Translations under genes and position numbers: made by a program
In this document: positions 18,999 to 28,168 of the stretch, one piece after another
Layout: each line of letters starts with the position of its first letter
Numbering within the stretch: position 1 is the first letter of the stretch
Assembly: GCA_945862125.1 (NCBI GenBank)
Contig: CAMAYC010000014.1
Location: forward strand, 1 to 60,468
Direction: 5' to 3'
From: Reyranella massiliensis 521
Lineage (GTDB): Bacteria > Pseudomonadota > Alphaproteobacteria > Reyranellales > Reyranellaceae
Length of the DNA: 60,468 nt
The notes under the pieces: generated by a model
The model's database searches: none
What the model was told of the DNA's origin: nothing
Seen by the model: only the letters and a program-made list of their open reading frames with translations

Positions 18999-20831
18999 CT
19001 ATTCCGCCGCTTGCGCGGACGACTCTTTCTTGGCGCGCTTGCGGTCTTCCAGTTTCAGGTGGCGCTTGCGAAGCCGGATCGACTTGGGCGTGATCTCGAC
19101 CAGCTCGTCCTCTTCGATGTAGGCGATCGCCTGCTCGAGCGACATCTTGCGTGGCGGCGTGAGCTTCACGGCCTCGTCCTTGCCGGCGGCACGGATGTTG
19201 GTGAGCTGCTTGCCCTTGAGGACGTTCACTTCGAGGTCGTTGCCGCGGCTGTGCTCGCCGATGATCATGCCCATGTAGACCGGCACGCCGGGGTCGATGA
19301 ACATCGGGCCCCGCTCCTCGAGGTTCCACATCGCGTACATCACTGCATTGCCCGGCGCATTGGCGATCAACGCGCCGTTGCGGCGGCCGGCGATGGGTCC
19401 GCGATAGGGTCCGTATTCGTGGAAGATGCGGTTCATCACGCCGGTACCGCGCGTATCGGTCAGGAACTCGCCGTGATAGCCGATCAGGCCGCGCGACGGG
19501 GCGTAGAACACCAGGCGGGTCTTGCCGGCGCCGGAGGGGCGCATGTCCTGCAGCTCGCCCTTGCGCATGGAGATCTGCTCGACGACCGGACCGGTATAGG
19601 CGTCGTCGACGTCGATCACGACTTCCTCGATCGGCTCGAGGCGCTGGCCGGTCTTGGGATCGGTCTGGAACAGCACGCGCGGACGGCCGACGGCGAGTTC
19701 GAAGCCTTCGCGGCGCATGGTCTCGATCAGCACGCCAAGCTGGAGTTCGCCGCGGCCGGCGACCTCGTAGGAATCGGCGTTCTCGGTATCTGAGACCCGG
19801 ATGGCGACATTGCCCTCGCCCTCGCGCATCAGGCGCGCGCGGATCATGCGGGTCGTGACCTTGTCGCCCTCGGTGCCGGCCAGCGGCGAGTCGTTGACCG
19901 CGAAGGTCATCGCCAGGGTCGGCGGATCGACCGGCTGCGAGGCGATCGGCTCGCTGATCGTGAGGTCGCCGATCGTGTCGGCCACGGTGGCGACCTTCAT
20001 GCCGGCCACGGCCACGATGTCGCCGGCCTCGGCAGATTCGAGCGCCACGCGCTCGAGGCCACGGAAGGCCAGCACGCGCGTAATGCGGGTCTGCTCGAGT
20101 TCGGTGCCGTCGCGGCCCAGAGCCTTGACCATCGTATTGGGCTTGATCGAGCCCGACAGGATGCGGCCGGTCAGGATGCGGCCAAGGAAATTGTCGGCCT
20201 CGAGCGTGGTCACCAGCATCCGGAACGCCGGATCGGGATCGATCTTGGGCGCCGGCACATGCTTCACGACCAGGTTGAACAGCGGCTCCATGTCCTTGTG
20301 CTCGGCCTCGAGCGAGGTCGCAGCCCAGCCCTGGCGGGCCGAGGCGAAGAGCGTCGGGAAGTCGAGCTGCTCGTCGCTGGCCTCCAGCGCCGAGAACAGG
20401 TCGAATACCTCGTCATGCACCTCGTGGGCGCGGGCGTCGGAACGGTCGACCTTGTTGATCAGCACGATCGGCTTCAGGCCGAGGCGCAGCGCCTTGCCGA
20501 GCACGAACTTGGTCTGGGGCAGCGGGCCCTCGGCCGCGTCGACCAGCAACACGACGCCGTCGACCATCGACAGGATGCGCTCGACCTCGCCGCCGAAGTC
20601 GGCGTGGCCCGGCGTGTCGACGATGTTGATGCGGGTGCCGTGCCAGTCGACCGAGGTCGCCTTGGCCAGAATGGTGATCCCGCGCTCGCGCTCGAGGTCG
20701 TTCGAATCCATGGCGCGCTCGGCCACCTGCTGATTCTCGCGGAACGTGCCGCTCTGCTTCAGCAGGCAATCGACCAGTGTGGTCTTGCCATGATCGACGT
20801 GCGCGATGATCGCGACGTTGCGGATTTCCAT
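18999..20831 (-). CDS. typA: ribosome-associated translational GTPase TypA/BipA
   Basis: EF-G-like GTPase that binds 70S ribosomes and supports ribosome assembly and stress or low-temperature growth. The 610 residues show G1 AHVDHGKT near residue 10, the switch region RERGITI, G3 DTPGHADFGGEVER, G4 NKVD, then domains II, III, V and the TypA-specific C-terminal domain. The Lys/Arg-rich C-terminus (RLRKRHLKLEDRKRAKK) is usual for the family. The ATG at 20831 is clear. Confidence 0.97.
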   Translation of the reverse strand: MEIRNVAIIAHVDHGKTTLVDCLLKQSGTFRENQQVAERAMDSNDLERERGITILAKATSVDWHGTRINIVDTPGHADFGGEVERILSMVDGVVLLVDAAEGPLPQTKFVLGKALRLGLKPIVLINKVDRSDARAHEVHDEVFDLFSALEASDEQLDFPTLFASARQGWAATSLEAEHKDMEPLFNLVVKHVPAPKIDPDPAFRMLVTTLEADNFLGRILTGRILSGSIKPNTMVKALGRDGTELEQTRITRVLAFRGLERVALESAEAGDIVAVAGMKVATVADTIGDLTISEPIASQPVDPPTLAMTFAVNDSPLAGTEGDKVTTRMIRARLMREGEGNVAIRVSDTENADSYEVAGRGELQLGVLIETMRREGFELAVGRPRVLFQTDPKTGQRLEPIEEVVIDVDDAYTGPVVEQISMRKGELQDMRPSGAGKTRLVFYAPSRGLIGYHGEFLTDTRGTGVMNRIFHEYGPYRGPIAGRRNGALIANAPGNAVMYAMWNLEERGPMFIDPGVPVYMGMIIGEHSRGNDLEVNVLKGKQLTNIRAAGKDEAVKLTPPRKMSLEQAIAYIEEDELVEITPKSIRLRKRHLKLEDRKRAKKESSAQAAE

Positions 20832-20939
20832 GATCTTTTGTGTGTCCGGAGGGAGGTTGGCTGGGCGCGCTTATACGCATGCACCATGGCCCCGGCAAGG
20901 CGGGTTGAGGCGGTGTCTTGCCGCTGTCACAGTGCCCAC

Positions 20940-21167
20940 ATGCATAAACGCTCGGTCACCATCGACGGTCACCGCACCAGCATCTCGCTGGAAGACGCCT
21001 TCTGGAGCGAATTATCGGCGCTCGCCCGGGCACGCGACCTGTCGCTGAATGCCCTGGTGGCCGAGATCGACCATGCCCGCAGCACCGGGCCGGGCTCGCC
21101 CAACCTGTCGAGTGCGCTGCGCCTTCATGTGCTCGAGGAGCTGCGCCGGCGGGCCCACCCAAACTAA
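20940..21167 (+). CDS. ribbon-helix-helix domain protein
   Basis: A 75-residue protein made almost entirely of one RHH-like fold: strand HKRSVTIDGHRTSISLE, then helices WSELSALARARDLSLNALVAEID and LSSALRLHVLEELRRRA. It matches the small RHH_4-type family of alphaproteobacteria. It could be a dimeric DNA-binding regulator, but no toxin partner is adjacent. It diverges from typA and ends 2 bp before the converging nitroreductase stop. Confidence 0.8.
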   Translation: MHKRSVTIDGHRTSISLEDAFWSELSALARARDLSLNALVAEIDHARSTGPGSPNLSSALRLHVLEELRRRAHPN

Positions 21168-21169
21168 TA

Positions 21170-22000
21170 TCAGTCGAGTTTGAAACCCTTGGCGCGCACG
21201 AATGCGCCGAAATCAGCCCGCTCCGGAACCGAATATTGCCGGGCCTTGTCCTCGGACCAGCCGTAGGACGGGTCCTCGCCGAACTTCTCGACAAAGCGCT
21301 GAGTCTTGTAGGGCTGAGTCTCGTTGCGCCTGATGTCGTAGGCCGCGACCTTCTCCCGCAGTCCGGTCTCGTCGTAGCGGTCGCGATGGATCGACACGTC
21401 GAGGCCGAGCCTGGGGGTCATCACGCCTTCGAAGGAGGGCCAGCCTATCCCCAGCCCGGCCACGGGAAACACATGCTGCGGCAGGCCCAGCACATCGGCC
21501 ACCTGGGCGGCGTGGTTGCGGATCTGGCTGATCGGGCAGGTCCCGAGGCCAACACGGTCGGCGGCGGCGATGAAGGTCGCGAGCACGATGCCGGCATCGA
21601 CCGCGGCATTGAAGAACGGGTCAAGATAGTCGTTCACGAAGGGCCGGCCGCGCCACTCGAAGAGCAGCCGGTGGCGGCGATTGTTGCCGCAGAAGACCAG
21701 CAGCGCCGGACCGGCCTTGGCCCAGGGGTTCTCCGGGATCAGCGCCTCGAGCTTCGCGCGCTGGGCCTTGTCGGTGACGATCACGATGTCGGCCTGCTGC
21801 AGGTCGCTCTTGGACGGCGCCGACAGCGCCACGGCACAAAGGGTCTCGAGCAGGGCGGGATCGAGCGGCTTGTCGGAGTAGCGCCGCACGACCCGGCGGT
21901 TGGCCATCTCGGCCAGAACGTCCACGCCTTTGGGCGCTTCGGCGAGCACGGGGGCCGAGCCGAAGCGCGCCTTGAGAGTCGTCAGCAATCGATCCAGCAA
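21170..22000 (-). CDS. nitroreductase-family FMN oxidoreductase
   Basis: FMN-dependent NAD(P)H oxidoreductase of 276 residues with the family's RRVVRRYSDKPLD opening, SAPSKSDLQQ flavin site and GLGTCPISQIRNH region, resembling the NfsA/NADPH-oxidoreductase branch. Translation appears to begin at TTG 22000, with GAGGAG 6 nt upstream; that ribosome-binding site overlaps the asmA-like stop 9 nt away. The pair is therefore an operon. The physiological substrate is unknown. Confidence 0.88.
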   Translation of the reverse strand: MLDRLLTTLKARFGSAPVLAEAPKGVDVLAEMANRRVVRRYSDKPLDPALLETLCAVALSAPSKSDLQQADIVIVTDKAQRAKLEALIPENPWAKAGPALLVFCGNNRRHRLLFEWRGRPFVNDYLDPFFNAAVDAGIVLATFIAAADRVGLGTCPISQIRNHAAQVADVLGLPQHVFPVAGLGIGWPSFEGVMTPRLGLDVSIHRDRYDETGLREKVAAYDIRRNETQPYKTQRFVEKFGEDPSYGWSEDKARQYSVPERADFGAFVRAKGFKLD

Positions 22001-22009
22001 GATGTCTCC

Positions 22010-25000
22010 TCAGCGGCCGAACAGGCCGGGTATGTTGGGAATGGGAATGTTCGGGATCAACGATCGGCCCGGCACAGGAATCTGCTCGAGCTGCTGCACG
22101 CCCGGCAGCGTGCTGGCCATGCCCGGCGGATCCTTCGCCGTACCGCGGGTGACATTGTACGACGGCGAAGACATCGGGCCACGTACCGTGGTGATCAGAT
22201 ATGGTGCCGAGCCGTCCTCGGCGATCATGAAGTTGATCGTCGTGTCGGTCGTCGAGTTGCCAAAGTTGGTACGGGTCGCGATGTTGGCAGTCGCCCTGTT
22301 GCCCTGAACGATCAGGCTCCGGTCAGACAGCACGCCGCCCGCAATCTCGACTCGGCCCGAGATCGGGCTGTCGTGATTGACGAATCGATTCAGGACCAGG
22401 GCGATGGCGTTGAGGATATTGCCAACGCCCGTCCCGCCCTTCTGACCAACGGCCCCCAAGATGTTGCCCAGCGTCTGGTCGATCGCCCCGGCGGCCGCTC
22501 CGGCGGCGACGCCGCCCAGTACCTGCAGCGCCTTGTCGGCACCGGCGTAGATATGGCCGCCCAACTGCGCGCCGCCCGCCATCGAACGCCGGATCTGGTC
22601 GGACGTGGCACCTCCGCCACGGACAGTGATGCCGGTGGCGTTCAATCTGCCGTCGACCGTCACCTTCACGCTGCTGCCGAACTGGTTGGTTCCCGCCGTG
22701 CTGCGCAGCATCTCGCTGAGGGAGATGCCGTTGGCGTCGCCCTTCATGTCGATCGACAGCGCCGGCTGGCTGCCGTTGACCACGCCCGACAGCGCCAGCG
22801 AGCCGCCATAGAGCGCACCCTTGAAGTGCGCGATGGTCAGCACGCCGTCCTTGAGCGTGGCGGCAAGGTCGGCATTACCGATGCGCAGCGGCGCGCTGAT
22901 CAGCGTGGCCGCCACCAGCTTGAACGACCCGTCGACGCTGCGCAGCGCCGCCGTGTCGATCGGCTGGGCGCCGGCGGCGGGTTGGCCGCGGGCCGGTGCG
23001 CGGGCCGCACCGCCACCGCTGCCGCCAATCCTGTCGAGGTCGAGCACGTTGGCGCGGAGGTCGGCGGTGATGTTGGGCTTGCCCGTGAGATTGGCATCGA
23101 TCGACCCTTCGAGGGTCTGGCCGTTCAGCGTGACGCTGCCCTTGTAGGCGGCCGATTGCGGCGCCCCCTTGGAAATGCCCGGCAACGACAGCACGCCGCT
23201 TGCCCGCAGGCTGTGGCCCATGCCGTTGACCGCGAACTCACGCAACGTCATCTGCTCGACGCTGCCGGCTACCGCGCCGCTCGCGCTTACCGCGCCCAAG
23301 CCGGCCGGGGCGGTGGCGCCGGCGAACTTCATCAGCCGGCTCATGTCCGGCGCCTCGAAGTTGAAGGCGATATCCGGACGCGGCTGGGCGCTGTCGTAGG
23401 CAGCCACTGTCCCGCGGACCGCGAGCCGGGCCCCCAGCAGGTTCGAAACCTTGACGTCGGTCAGGCGCAACGTGCTGCCCTGGAGCGCCACATCGACCTC
23501 GATACCGCCGATCGTCTGCTTTTGATAGATCAGCCGGGCGACCTTGGCTTTCAGCCCGACTGTCGGGCCGGCCACGGCAGGCCGGGCGGCAGAAGACGCC
23601 GGAGCGGCGCCGGCAGTCCCCGCCGGCTTCTGTCCACTGGCGGCAGCCGGCGCGATGTAGGAATCGAGATCGATCGTGTCGATCGCCAGGTTGGTCACGA
23701 TCGACAGCGGTACGCCGAAGGTGACGGCGATGCCGCCGCTGCCCTTCAGGTCGTCGAGCTCGAAGACGGCGTCGCTCACCGACACATTGCCGCCGGTCGA
23801 CGACATCTTGCCCTTCATGCTGAGGCGCGAGAGCTTGTTGGCCGGAATCGACGCGACATCGACATCGAGCCACGCCAGGGTCTCGCGCAGCTTGGGGCCG
23901 AGCAGGCTGAAATCGCCCGATACCGCCGGCCGCGCGGCATCGCCCGTCATGGTCGAGCGCGCCTGCAGCGTCATGTCGCCCGGCAGGGTCGCTGTGAGCT
24001 TGGGCACCGCCACGGCCCCGCCCCGCGCGTCCAGCTCGATCGCCACGTTGCGGATCGGCTTCTTGTTGTAGATCACCTCGCCGACATCGAGCGCCAGCTT
24101 GGCCGTCAGGCCGGCGGGAAACCCGCCGCCCGCTGCAGGGGCGCTGGGCGCGGCGGGCGTTGTCCGGGCGGGAGGCGGAGGCGTTGCGGCGGCCGGCGCC
24201 GGCGTCGCGGGTCGCGCCAGTGCAGACAGCCAGCGGTCGAGATCCAGGCGCGGCACCGCGATCTTGCCGTCGAGCGCCAGCGCCGGCTTCAGGGTCACCG
24301 ACAGAGAACCCGAACCATTGTCCTGGCCCAGCGCCAGCTTGAAGTCCTTGGCCGACACCGCCGTCTGCGAGAGATCGATGGCGCCATCGAAACTGAACTT
24401 GCCGGCGAGCAACGGCGGCAGCGGGGGCTCGGGCTGGCCGGCAAGCCGCAGCAGCGTGTCGATGAACGTCGTGAGCTGCTCGGCCGAGGCCGAGGCCATG
24501 CCGGCCAACCTTGCGTTGGGCCCGAGCTCGCTCAACGTCCCCTTGAAGGAGAGCTTGCCGCCGCCCGCCTCGAGGGCGACATCGGCGGTGTGGCCCGAGG
24601 CGTTCCTGGCACCCACGGCAAGCGCCAGCTTGAGCGGCGCATCGTTCACGGTGGCGCCACCGTTCAGGGAATAGGGTCCGTCGAGCGAGCCGACCGATGC
24701 CGAGAAATTGGCCTTGTCGGCGACCACAGACACGCCGGCCTTGGAGTCGCTGAAGAGCAGCGTGCCGTTTTCGATGGTGAGGCGGCCGAGCGACAGCGGC
24801 CTGGCCGAGCTCGGCTTGGCCGCTGCGGGCTTGGCCTCGGCCACCGACGGCGCGAACTCCCAGTTCGGCTTGCCCTCGGCATTGACCTCGAGAACGATCT
24901 TGGGCTCGACCAAGGTCACCTCGCTCACCTCGATGCTGCCCGTCAGTAGAGCGAGCAACGAAGGCTTCACGGTGACCGACTTCACCTCCACCATGTTCGC

Positions 25001-25246
25001 GTTCTTGGAACCCGGCACGTTGAAGAATTTCGCGCCGCTGATCGAGACGCTGGGCACCGGCAGCAGCGAGAGGCTGATCGGCCCGTCGAGCACGAGGTTG
25101 CGGCCCGTCGCCTTCTTCACCTCGGCGGCGATCATGGGCTTGTAGGAATTGACGTCGATGATCAGGGGCGCCGCAAGCAGCACGACGATCAGCAGGCCAA
25201 CGATGCCGCCGCCGACCAAAACCTTCTTGCGCAGGGAGGGGGTCAT
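22010..25246 (-). CDS. AsmA-family envelope protein
   Basis: Large inner-membrane-anchored periplasmic protein of 1078 residues, with one N-terminal transmembrane helix (about 7-29) and then an AsmA domain (DVNSYKPMIAAEVKKATGRNLVLDGPISLSLLPVPSVSISGAKFFN). A long beta-rich repeat region follows, with low-complexity Ala/Pro linkers near residues 340-390 and 540-570. The C-terminal AsmA_2-like part holds the Gly-rich GAAAGAIDQTLGNILG. AsmA/TamB-like proteins are linked to outer-membrane lipid transport. AGGAG upstream supports ATG 25246. It precedes the nitroreductase in one transcript. Confidence 0.92.
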   Translation of the reverse strand: MTPSLRKKVLVGGGIVGLLIVVLLAAPLIIDVNSYKPMIAAEVKKATGRNLVLDGPISLSLLPVPSVSISGAKFFNVPGSKNANMVEVKSVTVKPSLLALLTGSIEVSEVTLVEPKIVLEVNAEGKPNWEFAPSVAEAKPAAAKPSSARPLSLGRLTIENGTLLFSDSKAGVSVVADKANFSASVGSLDGPYSLNGGATVNDAPLKLALAVGARNASGHTADVALEAGGGKLSFKGTLSELGPNARLAGMASASAEQLTTFIDTLLRLAGQPEPPLPPLLAGKFSFDGAIDLSQTAVSAKDFKLALGQDNGSGSLSVTLKPALALDGKIAVPRLDLDRWLSALARPATPAPAAATPPPPARTTPAAPSAPAAGGGFPAGLTAKLALDVGEVIYNKKPIRNVAIELDARGGAVAVPKLTATLPGDMTLQARSTMTGDAARPAVSGDFSLLGPKLRETLAWLDVDVASIPANKLSRLSMKGKMSSTGGNVSVSDAVFELDDLKGSGGIAVTFGVPLSIVTNLAIDTIDLDSYIAPAAASGQKPAGTAGAAPASSAARPAVAGPTVGLKAKVARLIYQKQTIGGIEVDVALQGSTLRLTDVKVSNLLGARLAVRGTVAAYDSAQPRPDIAFNFEAPDMSRLMKFAGATAPAGLGAVSASGAVAGSVEQMTLREFAVNGMGHSLRASGVLSLPGISKGAPQSAAYKGSVTLNGQTLEGSIDANLTGKPNITADLRANVLDLDRIGGSGGGAARAPARGQPAAGAQPIDTAALRSVDGSFKLVAATLISAPLRIGNADLAATLKDGVLTIAHFKGALYGGSLALSGVVNGSQPALSIDMKGDANGISLSEMLRSTAGTNQFGSSVKVTVDGRLNATGITVRGGGATSDQIRRSMAGGAQLGGHIYAGADKALQVLGGVAAGAAAGAIDQTLGNILGAVGQKGGTGVGNILNAIALVLNRFVNHDSPISGRVEIAGGVLSDRSLIVQGNRATANIATRTNFGNSTTDTTINFMIAEDGSAPYLITTVRGPMSSPSYNVTRGTAKDPPGMASTLPGVQQLEQIPVPGRSLIPNIPIPNIPGLFGR

Positions 25247-25314
25247 GGGATGCTCCTGTCGTCCGGCTCGACGAAACACTAGCGCATCGCCCTGCCGCGC
25301 GGCATAGAGAAAAA

Positions 25315-25500
25315 ATGGCCGAGATCGTCAACCTGAGGCGCGTGCGCAAGGACAAGGCGCGGCGCGATCGCGAGAGCGAAGCCGACGCCAACCGGCAACG
25401 CTTCGGCCGCACCAAGGCAGAGAAGATCGCCGACAAGGACGCGGAGACACGCGCACGCCGATCGCTCGACGGCAAGCAGCTCGAACCCGACAAGCCCTGA
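25315..25500 (+). CDS. DUF4169 family small basic protein
   Basis: A 61-residue, very basic helical protein. The pattern MAEIVNLRRVRKDKARRDRE...ANRQRFGRTKAEK is characteristic of DUF4169, found across alphaproteobacteria, function unknown. It diverges from the asmA-like gene and ends 6 bp before the facing HxlR gene. Confidence 0.85.
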   Translation: MAEIVNLRRVRKDKARRDRESEADANRQRFGRTKAEKIADKDAETRARRSLDGKQLEPDKP

Positions 25501-25506
25501 TCGCGC

Positions 25507-26013
25507 CTAGCGCGGCGGGCGGTTCAGCGCCAGGCGCTCGAAGAAGGCGCGTGTGCCCTGGTCGGCGCCGGGCCCGGCCACGGCGCGCACGTTGGTGAGT
25601 TCGATCCGCTTGCCGCTCTCGGCATCGATCAGGACCGGATCGAGCGGACGGCCGTCGCTGCGGTCGACGAGATCCATCGGCTTGCCGCCGCGCGCCGCCG
25701 CACCATGACGGTCGCCCCACTGTTTCAGGCCGACGATGACGGTGAACAGCGCCGCGCCCTTGTCGGTCAGGCGATATTCATGGCGCAGCGGCCGCTGCCG
25801 GTAGGCGGTCTTGCGGAAGACGCCGGCCTCCACGAGTTTCTTCAGCCGCGCCGTCAGCACGTTGCGGGCGATGCCGAGGTTTTCCTGGAATTCATCGAAG
25901 CGCCTGACACCGTAGAAGGCATCACGCACGATCAGCAACGTCCACGGCTCGCCCACGACCTCGAGGGCCGAGGCGATGGAACAATTCATCTGCTCGTAGG
26001 ACGTGCGCCGCAT
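25507..26013 (-). CDS. HxlR-family winged-helix transcriptional regulator
   Basis: DNA-binding regulator of 168 residues. The HxlR winged helix covers about residues 10-100, with CSIASALEVVGEPWTLLIVRDAFYGVRRFDEF and the MarR-like ARNVLTARLKKLVEAGVFRKTAY recognition region. The leading CSI Cys is often a redox or electrophile sensor in this family. The C-terminal extension of about 60 residues is not recognised. ATG 26013 is preferred; a TTG at 26022 is possible. It lies 40 nt downstream of nhaA on the same strand. Its target is unknown. Confidence 0.9.
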   Translation of the reverse strand: MRRTSYEQMNCSIASALEVVGEPWTLLIVRDAFYGVRRFDEFQENLGIARNVLTARLKKLVEAGVFRKTAYRQRPLRHEYRLTDKGAALFTVIVGLKQWGDRHGAAARGGKPMDLVDRSDGRPLDPVLIDAESGKRIELTNVRAVAGPGADQGTRAFFERLALNRPPR

Positions 26014-26052
26014 GATGATCAAAGTATAGACCGCGACGGGCGTCGCGCAATC

Positions 26053-27219
26053 TCAGGGCCGCGACGGCCAGCGCAACACGGCATAGCCGACCAGCGCCGA
26101 CAGCAGCGAGCCCACCAGGACACCAAGTCGGACCTGCGATTCGTGGCTCGCGTCGGCGAAGGCCAGCGTGCCGATGAACAGGCTCATGGTGAAGCCGATG
26201 CCGCCCAGAATCGACACGCCATAGAGGCTCCGCCACGTGGCGCCCGCCGGCAGGACGGCAACACCCAGCGCGATCAGGAGGCCGGCGCCCAGCACGATGC
26301 CGACCTGCTTGCCGAGAAAGAGACCGGCCACAATGCCGAGCGGCACCGGCTCGACCAGGCTCGCGAGCGACAGGTCGGCGAGAGACAGGCCAGCATTGGC
26401 AAAGGCGAACACCGGCATGATGAACCAGGCCGACCACGGCTTCAGTGCGTGCTCGAGATGGATGGCAGGCCGCGCCGAATCGTCCTCGCCAGCCGATTTC
26501 AGTGGGATGAACATGGCAAGCACGACGCCCGCCAGCGTGGCGTGCACGCCTGATTTCAGCACCGATACCCAGAGCACCAGCCCGATCAGCATGTAAGGGC
26601 CGATCCGCCGCACGCCGGCCAGGTTGAGGACGGCCAGCGCGACGATACAGACGCCCGCCATCGCCATCGCCGCAAACGAGAGATTGCCCGTATAGAAGAA
26701 GGCGATGATCACGATGGCGCCAAGATCGTCGACGATCGCCAAGGTGGTCAGAAAGACCTTGAGGGCGAGCGGCACGCGGCTGCCCAGTGCCGCCAACACG
26801 CCCAGCGAAAAGGCGATGTCGGTGGCGGCTGGGATCGCCCAGCCGCGCAGCGCCACCGGGTCGTTCCAGTTGAGGGCGGCGTAGAACAGGCCCGGCACGA
26901 TCATGCCGCCCAGCGCCCCGGCGATCGGCAATGCCATCTGCGAGAGCCGCGACAACTCGCCCTCGACGACCTCGCGCTTGATCTCAAGGCCGACCAGCAG
27001 GAAGAACACCGCCATCAGCCCGTCGTTGATCCACAGCAGCAGCGGCTTGGAGAGACCGACCGGGCCATAGGCGAAGCTGAGCTTTTCCCCGAGCAGCCCG
27101 TGGATCGCGGGCGCGAGGGCCGTGTTGGCGAGCACCAGCGCCAGGACAGCCGCCGCCAGCAGCGGCAGGGCGGATGCCGCCTCGCTGTCGATGAAAGCTT
27201 TCAGCCTGTTCGTGCGCAC
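26053..27219 (-). CDS. nhaA: Na+/H+ antiporter NhaA
   Basis: Electrogenic inner-membrane sodium/proton antiporter for pH and salt homeostasis. From GTG 27219 the product is 388 residues, the usual family length, with about 12 transmembrane segments, PAATDIAFSLGV (ion-site Asp near TM4) and LAIVDDLGAI (the paired Asp in TM5), and the FFLLVGLEIKREVVEGEL signature. The open frame extends to a TTG at 27240, but that lies inside the U-tract of the upstream terminator, so the GTG is preferred. Confidence 0.95.
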   Translation of the reverse strand: MRTNRLKAFIDSEAASALPLLAAAVLALVLANTALAPAIHGLLGEKLSFAYGPVGLSKPLLLWINDGLMAVFFLLVGLEIKREVVEGELSRLSQMALPIAGALGGMIVPGLFYAALNWNDPVALRGWAIPAATDIAFSLGVLAALGSRVPLALKVFLTTLAIVDDLGAIVIIAFFYTGNLSFAAMAMAGVCIVALAVLNLAGVRRIGPYMLIGLVLWVSVLKSGVHATLAGVVLAMFIPLKSAGEDDSARPAIHLEHALKPWSAWFIMPVFAFANAGLSLADLSLASLVEPVPLGIVAGLFLGKQVGIVLGAGLLIALGVAVLPAGATWRSLYGVSILGGIGFTMSLFIGTLAFADASHESQVRLGVLVGSLLSALVGYAVLRWPSRP

Positions 27220-27231
27220 GTCATGAATCCT

Positions 27232-27267
27232 GAAAAGCAAAACGCCCGGGTCTTTCGACCCGGGCGT
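27232..27267 (-). terminator. rho-independent terminator after the Bax-inhibitor gene
   Basis: A perfect 11-bp stem (ACGCCCGGGTC / GACCCGGGCGT) with a TTTC loop (GAAA on the RNA strand) is followed on the minus strand by TTTGCTTTT. It is 22 nt past the stop of the Bax-inhibitor-1 gene and just ahead of nhaA, so nhaA needs its own promoter or read-through. Confidence 0.88.
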
Positions 27268-27289
27268 CTCGGTGAGAAATCAAACCCGG

Positions 27290-28033
27290 CTATTCGCGCT
27301 CTTGGCCCAGGAAACTCATCAGGAACTGGAACAGGTTCACGAAGTCGAGGTAGAGGCTGAGCGCACCGAAGATGGCGACCTTCTCGACCATGTCCGTGCC
27401 CCAGGCCTCGGAGTACTGCTCCTTGATCTTCTGAGTGTCGTAGGCAATCAGACCTGAGAAGATCAGCACACCGGCGGCGGAGATGATGAAGCTCATCGTG
27501 CCCGACGGCCAGATCATGTTGACGAGGCCGGCCAGGATCAGGCCGATCACGCCCATGAACAGGAACTTGCCCATGGCCGTGAGGTCGCGCTTGGTCGTGT
27601 AGCCGTAGAGGCTTAGCGCGCCGAAGGCGGCGGCCGTCACGAAGAAGGTGCGGGCAACCGACGCGCCGGTGTAGCGAAACAGCACCAGCGACAGGCTGAC
27701 ACCCATGAGCGCCGTCACCGTCCAGTAGACGGCCTGAATGGCGCCCACGCTCATGGTGGCGGCACGGAACGAGACCAGCAGCAGCAGGCCGAGCGGCGCG
27801 AAGATCGCGATCCAGCCCAGCATGTTGAGGCCGACGACGCGGCCCGCCTGGAGCTGGAAGAACATGCCCGCGAGTTCCGGCGAGCTGAACAGGCCGAAGG
27901 CCACGATGCCCGACAGCGCAAGCCCCGAAGCCATGTAGTTGTAGACGCGCACCATGTGCGCGCGCAGACCGACATCGAACGTCGCCTGGTCGGCAATCGT
28001 TGCGCCGCGGTTGAAGGTGTCGAAATTCGCCAT
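27290..28033 (-). CDS. Bax inhibitor-1/YccA-family membrane protein
   Basis: Inner-membrane protein of 247 residues with seven predicted transmembrane segments. The family regions are visible: the N-terminal FDVGLRAHMVRVYNYMASGLALSG, the central VYWTVTALMGVSLSLVLFRYTGASVARTFFVTAA, and the C-terminal ALSLYLDFVNLFQFLMSFLG, with Asp residues that form the pH/Ca2+ sensor in homologues. YccA relatives interact with FtsH. The upstream 28034-28168 spacer holds its promoter. Confidence 0.94.
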   Translation of the reverse strand: MANFDTFNRGATIADQATFDVGLRAHMVRVYNYMASGLALSGIVAFGLFSSPELAGMFFQLQAGRVVGLNMLGWIAIFAPLGLLLLVSFRAATMSVGAIQAVYWTVTALMGVSLSLVLFRYTGASVARTFFVTAAAFGALSLYGYTTKRDLTAMGKFLFMGVIGLILAGLVNMIWPSGTMSFIISAAGVLIFSGLIAYDTQKIKEQYSEAWGTDMVEKVAIFGALSLYLDFVNLFQFLMSFLGQERE

Positions 28034-28154
28034 TTTGGTTCAAGCCTCCAAGGGGGCCTCATGCCGAGCCCCTTCGCTGCATAATCTGGTGCCTCAGACC
28101 GTGTGAATCAATAGAGATAAAGCCCTGAATTATTGGGATTTACTTTCAAAGACA

Positions 28155-28166
28155 GGGAAATTTCCC
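28155..28166. other. 12-bp perfect palindrome GGGAAATTTCCC
   Basis: A palindrome just after the YbbP-like permease stop and upstream of the Bax-inhibitor gene's promoter region. It could be a regulator site. It may also be chance, as no second copy was noticed. Confidence 0.3.
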
Positions 28167-28168
28167 GC

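Noticed and set aside
21236..24949. 1237-residue plus-strand open frame opposite the AsmA-like gene
   Set aside because: Arg/Gly/His-rich composition typical of the antisense of a GC-rich gene; the minus strand carries a recognisable AsmA protein with a transmembrane anchor.
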